The notes beneath the pieces were generated by a model. The model was not told where the DNA came from. It saw only the letters and a list, made by a program, of their open reading frames with translations, and did no database searches. Positions 21,658 through 33,172 of a stretch of 64,000 nt of DNA are shown piece after piece. The position numbers and the translations under genes were made by a program. This stretch comes from Achatina immaculata. Taxonomy: Eukaryota > Mollusca > Gastropoda > Stylommatophora > Achatinidae. Location: NCBI GenBank assembly GCA_009760885.1, contig CM019696.1, positions 47,686,017 to 47,750,016 of the forward strand, read 5' to 3'. How positions within the stretch are numbered: the stretch's first letter is position 1; each line of letters begins with the position of its first letter.

Positions 21658-22112
21658 AACGACCTGTGAAAGATCAAAACACTGTGATATGTTTTAAAGC
21701 AGTGCTCAGAAACCTGTGAAAGATCAAAACACTGTGATATGTTTTAAAGCAGTGCTCAGAAACCTGTGAAAGATCAAAACACTGTGATATGTTTTAAAGC
21801 AGTGCTCAGAAACCTGTGAAAGATCAAAACACTGTGATATGTTTTAAAGCAGTGTTCAGAAACCTGTGAAAGATCAAAACACTGTGATATGTTTTAAAGC
21901 AGTGCTCAGAAACCTGTGAAAGATCAAAACACTGTGATATGTTTTAAAGCAGTGTTCAGAAACCTGTGAAAGATCAAAACACTGTGATATGTTTTAAAGC
22001 AGTGTTCGGCAAATCTTGAAAGATCAGTACACTGTGATATGTTTTACAGCACTGCTCGGTGAATCTTGAAAGATCAAACCACTGTGATATGTTTTACAAC
22101 AGTGCTCAGCAA
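21658..22112. repeat. 50-bp minisatellite, about 9 copies
   Basis: Unit gaaacctgtgaaagatcaaa, acactgtgatatgttttaaa, gcagtgctca. The first six or seven are almost identical and the last two have drifted (aatcttgaaagatc). Confidence 0.92.
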
Positions 22113-22564
22113 CTTTTATTTAAAAGGAAAAAAAAACAAGTCAGAAAGCATTAAGAAAACCACGGGGAAGAAAAAAAAAACACATCAAAAAAATTTTTTT
22201 TTCAGTATGAGACGGAATAAAGAGTTTGTAACCAGCCTTGAAAGTTTTCACAAAACACCTATTACTAGCCTTGAAAGTTTTCACATTTAGCTATCAAAAT
22301 GTTACCAGACTGTCTTGAATACATGAGCAGGACGTAAATATGGAGAAATGGTTGAACTGGCCAGGAAGTACATTAGAATGGGCAGGCTCATTTTTTTTTT
22401 ATTATATGAAGGGAAATATTAACGTTTTTTTTTTTAGTAGTGGCGAAAGAGATCTGGGGACAGGACAACGGCACGGTATCAGATGGCGGACGCGGAAATA
22501 TAATATACGGGAAAGTTACGCACTTTAAAACGCCGGCACGACTATATAACAAAACAGATCACAT
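22113..22564. other. intron sequence without recognised gene
   Basis: A-rich and T-rich sequence with a short repeat ccttgaaagttttcaca at 22229 and 22269. Nothing else recognised. Confidence 0.6.
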
Positions 22565-22755
22565 CATCGTCATTTTCTTCCGTCTTCTTTCTCCTTGGAA
22601 CTGCGAGCTGGTGTTCTCTGCAGATAATGCGGTGAAGATATTGAGGCGTGGGATCGTGTCGGATTGGGAGCGGGTTACAACAGTTAATATTTCAGTCGCT
22701 GAGCGGAGTTAAAGAGCACAGGTTGTGCAAGACCTGCTTAACAGGCTCCATCATA
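22565..22755 (+). mobile_element. dispersed repeat C, copy 2
   Basis: Shares tggaactgcgagctggtgtt, ctctgcagataatgcggtga, gattgggagcgggtta with the copies at 18.1 and 57.4 kb. The right half is lost or diverged. Confidence 0.65.
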
Positions 22756-22759
22756 ACGT

Positions 22760-22791
22760 TACTCTGTAGTCAGCGTCTTTGTATAAATATC
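22760..22791. repeat. isolated first unit of the 33-bp array
   Basis: tagtcagcgtctttgtataa plus atatc is one unit of the array at 22881-23088, separated from it by the LINE A sliver. Confidence 0.65.
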
Positions 22792-22880
22792 AATTCATTT
22801 AAATTGAATAATCTTAACTTGGTTTTTGTGCTTATAACTTTTGAATGCCGATATGTTCTCAAGATTCTTGGATATCGAAG
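22792..22880 (-). mobile_element. LINE family A sliver
   Basis: About 89 bp matching the post-RT region of family A (plus-strand cttaacttggtttttgtgct and atgttctcaagattcttg). Neither end corresponds to a LINE terminus. Confidence 0.65.
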
Positions 22881-23088
22881 CGCCTAGTCAGCGTCTGTTT
22901 ATAAATATCTATGTGCCTAATCAGCTTCTGTGTATAAATATCTATGTGCCCTGTCAGCTTCTGTGTATAAATATCTATGTGCCCTGTCAGCTTCTGTGTA
23001 TAAATGTCTATGTGCCCTGTCAGCTTCTGTGTATAAATGTCTATGTGCCTAGTCAGCTTCTGTGTATAAATGTCTATGTAACATGCCT
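22881..23088. repeat. 33-bp minisatellite, about 6 copies
   Basis: Unit tcagcttctgtgtataaata plus tctatgtgccctg. A length divisible by three gives open repeat frames on both strands; not considered coding. Confidence 0.9.
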
Positions 23089-24375
23089 GATTCATCTATG
23101 AAATCAGATGTGCGGTCGCAAGGATAAAAACAAGTATTGTTTCAAACAGAAAAATCTGCCTCAATTTCATTAGAATGACTTCACAACTCATTGTAATGTG
23201 TCCGAAATATTTCTGATGTCTCTCACTATTTATGTTCCAAATTTCGTTTCTTCTAAACACGATTTTATAAGGATCTTTCTGCTAAGTTTGATCAGGATTA
23301 AAAAAAAAAAAGCAACATCAATCACAGCGTGCTGAATAATGAAGGCAAAGTACAAGGCCAATGTATCATTTGTGTCACAAACAACTCGGGGGAACCACAA
23401 TAAAATACAGAAACCACGTCAACCAATCACAGCGCAGTACCCGTGCCAAATAAATCAACATAACCAACAACATATAAGAAAGAAATGGCGAATATTTCAC
23501 CCAAGACACGGCCACACTTTGGGAACATGTCCACAAAATGGCCGCGCAATAAATAAAGTCGCTACCCACTCTACTGACAAGATGCTGACAAAAACAAGGA
23601 AAGGCAATTTATCGCCAAGCCTAGGTAGTGAAGGGGGGGGGGGGGGGAACCCTTGTCCCTTGGCACCTGGGTCGAGTAACGAGTTGGTCTGGGGGGGGGA
23701 AGGGGGAAGGGATGGCAAACCCAGGATCTGCCGGTCGCAGGCCAGTGAATAAGAAGGTGAAATCCCCGTTTCCATGTCTTTAACAGAATACTGGGGGTAG
23801 GGTGTTTGCTCAAGCTTTGGCACGTGAACGTGTGACGTGGCCAGTATCACACCTGGCCGCGTTTACCTTCCTAGGTTTCTTCAGGCTGGCTGGACCTCGG
23901 GGCCTTTTTGGTGTAGTGGTACTGTAACACTGCGCCTTGTAAATCAGCAAAGCATTATTCTTATTACTATTAGCATTTTTTATTACAATTATGATTATAA
24001 GTGATAAGCAGAATATAGTCCAGAAACGAAGTAAATAACTTGAGAACCAGTGGGAGAGAAACTCTGACGATATCAGCAGCAATGTTAGGACAATGACAGG
24101 ATGGATGCCGATAATAAAAGACAGATGAAGGAAACATGCCCAGAATACAACAGTCCTGACACGACTAACTTGAACAAGTAAGTCAACAGATGGAGACAGA
24201 CAGACAGACGGACACTGCTAACAGATATCGACTAACCCTAGATAGTTACGACATGCAGTTAACAAGGGACTGGGATAAACACTGAGGACAATTAAATAGA
24301 CCTGGACGCAGGGCACCACCTACGAATGTTGGACAGGCCCTGACTTGTTTACGACTCAGGACTCAATCACTATGT
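23089..24375. other. intron sequence without recognised gene
   Basis: Unique sequence, with G runs at about 23632-23648 and 23692-23699. No gene recognised. Confidence 0.6.
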
Positions 24376-24379
24376 AAGC

Positions 24380-24960
24380 AGAAACCAACTGACCAGTAGA
24401 AAATATAGGTGTGTCCTACTGGACAACTGACCAGTAGAAAATATAGAGGTGTGTCCTACTGGACAACTGACCAGTAGAAAATATAGAGGTGTGTCCTACT
24501 GGACAACTGACTTAGGATATATAAGCCGGACACAGAGTTTTAGTGGCAAGAAGAGGGGTTAGACGGAGGAGGATAGGAGAGCAACGAGAGACAAAGTAGA
24601 CAGATAGACAGAGTCAAGAGACAGAAAATAGGATTTCGAGTTAGAAAGCAACTTTAGTACTTCGTGATTTGGGATTTTTGTGAATTTCATGTAATATGCT
24701 TTTGGACTGAATGTAGAGTAGTATGATGTCTTGTTCCATGTCTAATACGACAAACTGGTATTTGTGAATTTCGTTCGATGAGCACTAAAGGTAAGTGATG
24801 AACACTTATAATTTGATCCAGGATACAACCCTCTGAATTTTAATACCGACTACGCGTGTCTCGTGTAGGTATATTCTGAACTTGTGAATGGAACCAAAAG
24901 GAAGATTTAGTAATGTGCATTCATAATTTAAATGTGAAAATGGAGAAAGACAATAATGTG
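24380..24960 (+). mobile_element. possible LTR-like sequence
   Basis: Three ~57-bp repeats (actgaccagtagaaaatata ... gtgtcctactggaca) at about 24389-24510 precede a TATA-like ggatatataagccggac near 24518 and a purine-rich leader (ggagagcaacgagagacaaa). About 440 bp later comes tggcggtcacaacgtg, which could be read as a primer-binding site. Enhancer repeats, TATA and leader suggest a solo LTR, but no partner LTR or coding domain is seen. Low confidence. Confidence 0.35.
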
Positions 24961-25156
24961 GCGGTCACAACGTGTTAACAATGCTGTATGGAAGTGCATT
25001 AGGTTGATAACAATTACACGGGCAAAGTGTGCTGCTATACGTGACAGTCGCCATCATTCAAAGTCCAGCAATATAAGGAGAATTATAAGACAGTAAACAA
25101 TCGAACATTTCATTTTTTTTTTTTGTTGATGATGCTGTTACATAGAACACATTAAT

Positions 25157-25780
25157 TCTTACATCTTATATTCTTCCCGTACCGTTAAACGTCACATAGG
25201 GCTCGCAAGGTAGTTCGCCAATTTTTCCTGTTTTCGGCGAGCTTTTCAACCTCATCAAGGGATTTTATGCCTATTAATTTGGCCTCTCTTAACAATGTCC
25301 TCTTTAGAGTTTCACGTGGTCGACCTCTTTCTCTTTGGCCTGTTGTGTTCCACTTGACAGTTTATTCTGGGATTCTCTGATTATTTCTTCTCATCAAGTG
25401 ACCAACATATGTCCATCTCCTTTTCCTGATCACCCATGAGACTGGTTGTTGTTCAGTCATCTGTCTTATCTCTGCATTGTTCTTGAATTCGTTCCACCTG
25501 ACGCCGAGTTTTTTCCTTAGGCATTTGTTTTCAAAAGAGTCAATTTCTTTAGTTGTTTTCCAGCTAACGCATACATAAATGAGGGTGGATATTACATTTG
25601 AATTGAATAGTCTTAATTTGTTTTTGTGCTTATAACTTTTGAATGCCATATGTTCTCAAGATTCTCGAAGATCGATGCTGCTTTTGCAATTCTGATTCTA
25701 ACTTCCTTTCTGGTGTCACCATCCTAGTCCATGCAGCTGCCAAGGTATGCAAATTGATTGACTTCTTCAACATCTGTCCC
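25157..25780 (-). mobile_element. LINE family A, 3' fragment
   Basis: Matches the 3' ~620 bp of the 6.4-kb copy, from the degenerate tail (ttacatcttatattcttccc on plus) to the EGTDVEEVNQF region. Frames are broken by indels. It joins directly to a tRNA-like head at 25781. Confidence 0.85.
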
Positions 25781-25830
25781 TCCACACCCCGGATTACTAG
25801 ACCGTGGGCCTAACCACTCCGCTAAACAGG
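25781..25830 (-). mobile_element. tRNA-like SINE head fused to LINE A
   Basis: On the minus strand: tttagcggagtggttaggcc, then cacggtctagtaatccgggg. TAGCGGAGTGGTTAGG resembles a tRNA D-arm/A-box and is close to the head of the SINE at 61993 (gccggagtggttagagc). The fusion point to LINE A is immediate. No B box remains. Confidence 0.5.
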
Positions 25831-26556
25831 TTGATAAAATGTTTTGTTTTGTTTTTTAATCTTCTCTGCCAATGCATAATTAATGAGGCACTTATAACTC
25901 CTCTGGGGTTAGGAAGAATATAAGTCTGAAATAGTTGAGTAACTCGACAGAGTCAGATGTTGGAAAGGCTGGTGGACGCTTCAGAAATGACGACAGAGAA
26001 AGACAAGGTACCTTGTAAAACCCAGAGAAAGACAAGGTACCCTGTATAACCAAGTCCAGACAGGATTTATAAGTTCACTCTCAAGGTGGAATTATACTAC
26101 ATCCAAAGTGGATTTATTGTTCATAAATCTTATTTCTATAATATCTGTTCTTTATTCAGTCCCGCTTAACTCCCCTAATTCGACAGATTTACCTGCCCTG
26201 CTCACCGACTAGCGTACCTGGATCAAAGTCACAGGTGTGAACGTTTGGTTCCCGGTATCAAAAGGCTCTTTGCTCAACATCACAAGGATAGACATGTTTA
26301 CTACCACACCTTTCCCCCCGACCAATCCAAGGCAGAAAACACTTATGCCTGTCGTGTTGTGTGTAGTGCGGACGAGGAGCTCCTGTATGTACATACAGAA
26401 CAGTAAAAGGCGAGGACAACAAAGAACAAATATTAAGAGTAGAAAGCAGACAAGCTGTGGTGGCGTTACAGTGTAACAGGGTTATTCTTAAGTCCGGCAA
26501 ACAATTCAAAAATTCGCAACAAATAAACTACGTAACGGGTCATGCTTATTCTTACG

Positions 26557-26597
<41 letters not shown>

Positions 26598-27071
26598 TCT
26601 TCAAGTCTTTTTTCTTCTTAAAATAAAGCCCGCACACACATAGCTCACATGGATAGCCGCCAGGAGGCAGCAGTAGCAAATATGGCGTTCAGTAAACGTG
26701 AGCAGTTATTTTATGTTTTGGAATAGGCCAGAACTTCGTCCGTTGTGACTGTGTCGCGACGATTTCGAATGGAATTCCAGAAGACAGCACCTGTTTTCAA
26801 CAGCATCAAGAATTGATAAGCTGAATATATGTATAGTGTCTGCAGTATGTTCTATGAATGCTAAAGTGCAAAAGGAGCTGTACTACACTTTGTATGTTGT
26901 AATACTATCCATAAAGCTTACACATAGGTATAATGTACTTAGGCACGTTCTGTTTAACCATAGGGCACTGTGTACACTGGCGCATATATCTAGAAGTCTG
27001 CATTCCAAGATCTTATATAGGGACCAAAGAAAGAGGAGCTCAGCCATAAAGACCGTGACCCACGATATTAG
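25831..27071. other. intron sequence without recognised gene
   Basis: Unique sequence with a (GA)n microsatellite at about 26560-26595 and a two-copy agaaagacaaggtacc repeat at 25998 and 26025. No gene recognised. Confidence 0.6.
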
Positions 27072-27150
27072 GTGGCCAGTATCTCAATCATAACACAAGA
27101 TATTAGGTGGCCAGTATCTCAATCATAACACAACATATTAGGTGGCCAGT
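27072..27150. repeat. left arm of the 35-bp satellite
   Basis: Two-plus units of tattaggtggccagtatctc plus aatcataacacaaga. The block ends in ggtggccagt, where element R is inserted; the array resumes at 28634. Confidence 0.85.
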
Positions 27151-28633
27151 GGTTCTAAGGACTGCAAACGCGCCACAAACAGCCTCTGGCAGTCAAGTCC
27201 AGCTCCTGGCCTTCCCGTGGCAGAACTGTTTAAACTGACAGGAGAAGGGGCGAGGGCGAATATCTGGCGCCTGAAAACCAGTTACTTAGGGTAGATGAGT
27301 GTCACGTTTGGTAGCTCATCTGCCGCTGTTGGCGAGATCTTCAGCTGCCGTGAGTGGAGCGGTGCTCTTCCCGGCCAATGAAGAAATTTGCAGATGAGGT
27401 TGCCGCGCAGCATCACTGCGAAAAAGGTGGTTGAAAGAATAAAGCGAAGCAAACAGTCAAATCACGGCACCTCTGGTCTGGAGGTCAGCCACGTTCTGAG
27501 TGCAGTCATATCGGGTGAAATGCATGAACCGGCTTGTCCCAGAGGTTAAGTCACTGCTGGCTTAACTTTTCAAATGCCGTGCGTGGAGTGAAGCTCCTCC
27601 CGGTTAAGGAAGTAAATGCGGAAATAAAGGTTGCTGTGCGGCGCCGATGGGAAAAGGTGGTGGAAAGTGAAGTTTAACCTGGTATGTCCAGTAGTATCGC
27701 TACGAGAGCTATACCACGGCACCTCTGCTCTAGAGGCCGCCTACGTCCGAAATACACCTACACTGGTGAAATATGCCTAAACCGGCACACACCAGGGGTC
27801 GAACTCGATGACTAGACATGTCATGCCACCTCCGCTCTAGAGGTCGGTAACGCCTGATAAACACCCATACTGGTGAATTTTGCCTAAACCGGCTCATACC
27901 AGGGGTGAATCTTGAAGGCTATGAATGTCATAGTACCTCTGCCCTAGAGGTCCGTCCCGTCCCAAACACGCCCATACTGGGATAATGCCTAAACCGGCTC
28001 AACCCAGGGGTAGAAGTCACTAGTGGCGAGGATTCATCCTCCTGGACAAAAGCTCCATCCTGGGCACAACTAGGAAAGGTAGCGGCCACGACTGCAAAAT
28101 GCTGAAGTCGGAGACACTGGACCAGGGAAGTCTAGATAGGCAACCACCTCTCACCCGGCGGGGATGTCTGCGTATCCTAATCACGCTGAGGTTTTCCGGT
28201 GAGAAAGTCCAACCCTGGACTGGATGGGCGACCACCTCTCACCCGGCGGTGATACACGGGTATCTCAAAACACGTCGAGGTTTTCCGGTGAGAAAGTCCA
28301 ACTCTGACCTGGGTGGGCTGACGCCTCTCACCCAGCGGGGATGCTCTGATATTCCAAACACGTCGAGGTCTTCCGGTGAGAAAGTCCAACCCTAGACCAA
28401 ACTGGTGCAATGAAAACCACGGTGTCACGCAATCCCGCTTCTGAGACCCACCAAGAATACAGGCTAAAGCACTGTGATACTCTGAACCCCTTGTGGTCCT
28501 TTCGTGGAACTCGTGTGATCTATTTTGGACCACACAGGGGACCACGGGACCTAACGAGGACCACATGCGTGAATTCAGTAGGTTCACAGTGCGGTTTTTG
28601 GTGGTAGAAGTGAACGAAGAAGAAGAAGAAGAA
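27151..28633 (+). mobile_element. GAA-tailed element R, long copy inserted in satellite
   Basis: 1.48 kb with no long coding frame. The left part has diverged repeats of acctctgctctagaggtc and ccggctcataccaggggt (about 27470-28015). The right ~535 bp equals the copy at 20685-21252, with ~85-bp subrepeats ending in (GAA)n. It interrupts the 35-bp satellite and is flanked by ggtggccagt on both sides (27141-27150 and 28634-28643). It looks like UTR sequence of a non-LTR element without its ORF; class is inferred. Confidence 0.8.
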
Positions 28634-30237
28634 GGTGGCCAGTATCTCAATCATAACACAACATATTAGGTGGCCAGTATCTCAACTATAACACAAGATA
28701 TTAGGTGGCCAGTATCTCAACTATAACACAAGATATTAGGTGGCCAGTATCTCAACTATAACACAAGATATTAGGTGGCCAGTATCTCAACCATAACACA
28801 AGATATTAGGTGGGCAGTATCTCAACCATAATACAAGATATTAGGTGGCCAGTATCTCAACCATAACACAAGATATTAGGTGGCCAGTATCTCAACCATA
28901 ACACAACATATTAGGTGGCCAGTATCTCAACTATAACACAAGATATTAGGCTGCCCGTATCTCAACCATAACACAAGATATTAGGCTGTCCGTATCTCAA
29001 CCATAACACAAGGTATTAGGCTGCCCGTATCTCAACCATAACAAGGTATTAGGCTGCCCGTATCTCAACCATAACACAAAGTATTAGGCTGCCCGTATCT
29101 CAACCATAACATAAGATATTAGGCTGCCGTTATCTCAATCATAACACAAAGTATTAGGCTGCCCGTATCTCAACCATAACACAAGGTATTAGGTGGCCCG
29201 TATCTCAACCATAACACAAGATATTAGGTGGCCCGTATCTCAACCATAACACAAGATATTAAGTGGCCAGTATCTCAACTATAACACAAGATATTAGGTG
29301 GCCAGTATCTCAACTATAACACAAGATATTAGGTGGCCAGTATCTCAACTATAATACAAGATATTAGGTGGCCAGTATCTCAACCATAACACAAGATATT
29401 AGGTGGCCTGTATCTCAACCATAACACAAGATATTAAGTGGCCAGTATCTCAACTATAACACAAGATATTAGGTGGCCAGTATCTCAACCATAACACAAG
29501 ATATTAGGTGGCCAGTATCTCAACCATAACGCAAGATATTAAGTGGCCAGTATCTCAATCATAACACAAGATATTAGGTGGCCAGTATCTCAACTATAAC
29601 ACAAGATATTAGGCTGCCCGTATCTCAACCATAACACAAGATATTAGGTGACCCGTATCTCAACCATAACACGAGATATTAGGTGGCCCGTATCTCAACC
29701 ATAACACAAGATATTAGGCTGCCCGTATCTCAACCATAACACAAGATATTAGGCGGCCCGTATCTCAACCATAACACAAGATATTAGGTGGCCAGTATCT
29801 CAACCATAACACAAGATATTAGGCTGTCCGTATCTCAACCATAACACAAGGTATTAGGCTGCTCGTATCTCAACCATAACAAGATATTAGGCTGCCCGTA
29901 TCTCAACCATAACACAAGATATTAGGCTGCCCGTATCTCAACCATAACACAAGATATTAGGCTGCCCGTATCTCAACCATAACACAAGATATTAGGCTGT
30001 CCGTATTTCAACCATAACACAAGATATTAGGCTGCCCGTATTTCAACCATAACACAAGATATTAGGCTGCCCGTATTTCAACCATAACACAAGATATTAG
30101 GCTGCCCGTATCTCAACCATAACACAAGATATTAGGCTGCCCGTATCTCAACCATAACACAAGATATTAGGCTGCCCGTATCTCAACCATAACACAAGAT
30201 ATTAGGCTGCCCGTATCTCAACCATAACACAAGATAT
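28634..30237. repeat. 35-bp satellite, about 46 copies
   Basis: Unit ggtggccagtatctcaacca plus taacacaagatatta. Two variant classes, ggtggccagt and ggctgcccgt, occur in blocks (first class near 28634-28940 and 29200-29600; second near 28945-29190 and 29880-30237). The block structure suggests local amplification of multi-unit segments. Confidence 0.93.
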
Positions 30238-30239
30238 TT

Positions 30240-30444
30240 GTGACCTGTGCCCTTTTCACCATGCCAGAATGTCAACGCTCCCCCCCCCCCCCCCCCCCCC
30301 ATCCACACAAATTGTCTGACTTGTAGTAGTAGTAATAATTTATAGAAAGATATCAAAGCTCCAAACAGTCAGAGTCTGTCATTCTGTGACACCCCAGTTC
30401 CTCCACGAAACCCTAAATTTACCTACAGGCTGAGAACCCCCCTG
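30240..30444. mobile_element. hAT-like MITE relic with poly-C core
   Basis: The right end reads, inward on the minus strand, CAGGGGGGTTCTCAGCC, similar to the TIR of the MITE at 60647. The interior shares gtgcccttttcaccat, a long C run (30281-30301) and agtctgtcattctgtgacac with that element. The left end is cut off by the satellite. Confidence 0.6.
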
Positions 30445-30913
30445 CTTCAACTAATGCAACCTGGGTCAACATACGGAAAATATATCACACTCCACACACG
30501 TGTAGGTAGTCTAAATCAGCGAGTTCAGTGCCCTGGGCAGATAAACAAATATGTCTGAAGTGGTTTTTTTTATGTAAAACTCCCTCATCATTGCAGTGGG
30601 TCACAGATGTATTTCCTATTTCTGCTCCCAACTTAGTATGCAGGCAAGAGAACGCTTTGATTTCATTGGTCGGTCCAACTCTCTAAAGCAAAGACTAGAG
30701 TAGTTGGGTAGTTTTCTTCTCACTAAACCAGCAGTCATAGTGATCCATTGACATAGTGACATGGCTGACGGGAAGACTAAGTGTCACTTGCTGGTATGTG
30801 GGCGCGAGGTTTCTAGCAGCCCACTAGAAGCTACACAGCACACAAAAAACTGGCGCTCCCCAGATCAAGAAAAATGACAAGTTTCCTTTCTTAGACAAGA
30901 CCGTTCCAGCAGA
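30445..30913. other. intron sequence without recognised gene
   Basis: Unique sequence; nothing recognised. Confidence 0.6.
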
Positions 30914-30914
30914 C

Positions 30915-31432
30915 CACACTGTCCGTTTGTTGAAGCTATTTTGACTGTTATATCACATCACACTGTCCGTTTGTTGAAGCTATTTTGACTGTTATATCAG
31001 ATCACACTGTCCGTTTGTTGAAGCTATTTTGACTGTTATATCACATCACACTGTCCGTTTGTTGCAGCTATTTTGACTGTTATATCACATCACACTGTCA
31101 GTTTGTTGCAGCTATTTTGACTGTTATATCAGATCACACTGGTCCGTTTGTTGCAGTTATTTTGACAGCTGTAATAGGTCATATTATCAGTTTGTTGCAA
31201 CTGTTTTGATCGCTATAATAGGTCATACTGTCCTTTTGTTGCAGGTAATTTGACTGTTATATCAAATCTTACTGTCCATTTGTTGTAGCTGTTTTGACGG
31301 TTACAATAGGTCATAGTCTGCTGGAACTATTTTGACCGCTATAATAGGTCATACTGTTTGTTGCAACTGTTTTTATCCATGCAATAGGTCATACTGTCTG
31401 TTTGTTGCAACTGAAGGTCATACCGTACTTTT
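30915..31432. repeat. 44-bp minisatellite, progressively diverged
   Basis: Unit cacactgtccgtttgttgaa plus gctattttgactgttatatc. The first five copies are nearly identical; from 31140 the units degrade and shorten. Confidence 0.88.
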
Positions 31433-31448
31433 GTTGCAACTATTTCTG

Positions 31449-31513
31449 GGTTGGAAAATATGGGCACTAACACTATATCCCTATGTGCCTCTAAAGCATG
31501 ACAGGATTACCTG
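31449..31513 (+). mobile_element. SINE family 1, 3' fragment
   Basis: aaatatgggcactaacacta then tatccctatgtgcctctaaa then gcatgacaggattacct match the SINE at 11232-11478. Only the tail is present. Confidence 0.75.
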
Positions 31514-31596
31514 TATACATGGCTTGTGGCCTGTTAAAACTAAGCTGAACACGTGTACAAAAGTTTTGATGTTCAAAGTGACCTGTCACTTTACTA

Positions 31597-31956
31597 GCTG
31601 TGTGCGAGAGACTGCTGATCTATCACCTTACTAGCTGTGTGCGAGAGACTGCTGATCTATCACCTTATTAGCTATGTGCGAGAGACTGCTGATCTATCAC
31701 CTTACTAGCAATGTGCGAGAGACTGCTGATCTATCGCCTTATTAGCTATGTGCGAGAGACTGTTGATCTATCACCTTACTAGCTATGTGCGAGAGACTGC
31801 TGATCTATCGCCTTATTAGCTATGTGCGAGAGACTGCTGATCTATCACCTTACTAGCAATGTGCGAGAGACTGCTGATCTATCGCCTTATTAGCTATGTG
31901 CGAGAGACTGCTGATCTATCACCTTACTAGCTATGTGCGAGAGACTGCTGATCTAA
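31597..31956. repeat. 37-bp minisatellite, about 10 copies
   Basis: Unit actagctatgtgcgagagac plus tgctgatctatcacctt. Variants (gctgtg, gctatg, caatg; atcacc/atcgcc) alternate, suggesting multi-unit duplication. Confidence 0.9.
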
Positions 31957-32097
31957 AAGCAAAATAGATCCTGTTAAAAAAAATACTAGTGGTGGTATCA
32001 TTTCTGTCTAGGAAACAACCAAGTGACGGGATTCTGAATGAGAGAACAAACTCTGAAGGATCTATGCAAGAAGAAAGACGTCTGTATCCCAGAAATG

Positions 32098-32370
32098 TAA
32101 AAAGGTAAGGTAAAGGTAGCCTAGTCGTTACCTTAGACGCACCTGTCTGGCAGTGCTCGCACCTGTCTGGTAGTGCTAACATCTGCCTTCATCTACGGAC
32201 ACTACAGGTTGATGCCCCCGCCGCCTTTCCTTCCCCAGCTCCTGGAGAAACCAGGCACCCATTTCTATACAACTGGGTGACCAGGGCGCTTCCAGCCGGA
32301 TTCGAACCACCGACATTCGCCAGGAGAGACGGATGCACTGACCACTTCACTACTTAGACACCCAGGATGT
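32098..32370 (-). mobile_element. tRNA-derived SINE, nearly full copy
   Basis: On the minus strand: gggtgtctaagtagtgaagt head, B box GGTTCGAATCC (32308-32298), body agaaatgggtgcctggtttc, and a tail of acctttaccttacctttt. Similar to the SINE at 11232 but with a longer head and a diverged middle containing a small duplication (cgcacctgtctggcagtgct). Confidence 0.8.
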
Positions 32371-32679
32371 GGCTACGGATCGTCGCTACAAATTCCCGTG
32401 TTTGGAAGAACAGAAGCGCAGCAATTTATCCGGGATCTAGAGAAATGATCTGATCGAACTCTGTTTAGGTTAACAGAGGAACTGATGGCAGGGTTTCTCA
32501 AGCAGGGACGTCATGTGACAAGAAGATGAAGGGTGTGGAGAAGATGATGATGATGATGAAGAAAGAAAAAAGAAGAAAGAGAGAGAGAGAGAGAGAGTGA
32601 GAGAAAGAGAGGAGTTTGGCAATGAAAAGTAGAAGACTGAAGAAAAATAAGAAATAAAGTATCCTTAGTAGTAAAGGTC
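32371..32679. other. intron sequence with GA/GAT simple repeats
   Basis: Unique sequence with short (GAT)n at about 32544-32560 and (GA)n at 32576-32612. Confidence 0.6.
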
Positions 32680-32720
32680 AAAAGGTAAAGGTAATCCTGT
32701 CATGCCTTGGAGGCACATAG
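32680..32720 (-). mobile_element. SINE family 1, 3' end fragment
   Basis: On minus: tatgtgcctccaaggcatga then caggattacctttacctttt, the same 3' end as the SINE at 11232. The trinucleotide array starts directly after it. Confidence 0.7.
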
Positions 32721-33172
32721 TGAGTAGTAGTAGGAGTAGTAGCAGCAGCAGTAGTAGTAGTAGTTGTAGTAGTAATAGTAGTTGTAGTAGTAGTAGTAGT
32801 AGTGGCTGCAGTAGTAGTTGTTGCAGCTGTAGTAGTAACAGTAGTAGTAGTAGCAGCAGCAACAGAACTAGCAGCAGTAGTAGCTGTAGCAGTAGAAGTA
32901 GCAGCAGCTGTAGTAGTAATAGTAGCTGTAGTAGTAGTAGCTGTAGTAATAGTAGTAGTAGCTGTAGTAATAATAGTCGCTGTAGAAGCAGTAGCTGTAG
33001 CAGTAGTAGTAGCTGTATTAATAGTAGCTGTATTAATAGTAGCTGTAGTAATAGTAGTCGCTGTAGAAGCAGTAGCTGTAGCAGTAGTAGTAGCTGTATT
33101 AATAGTAGCTGTATTAATAGTAGCTGTAGTAGTAGTAGCTGCTGTAGTAGTAGTAGTAGTAGTAGTAGTAGA
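32721..33172. repeat. (AGY)n trinucleotide array, about 450 bp
   Basis: Almost pure agt/agc/tgt triplets, including a duplicated block (tagtcgctgtagaagcagta near 32968 and 33054). All frames on both strands are open over much of it, giving poly-Ser, poly-Leu and Ala/Val translations; none is convincing as a gene. Confidence 0.92.

Noticed and set aside
24380..24960. Complete LTR retrotransposon
   Set aside because: Only one LTR-like stretch is seen; no gag, protease, RT or integrase motif nearby. Kept only as a low-confidence LTR-like feature.
26836..27093. Plus-strand frame of 85 codons (MSAVCSMNAKVQKELYY)
   Set aside because: Unrecognised, ends in satellite sequence, no splice or domain evidence.
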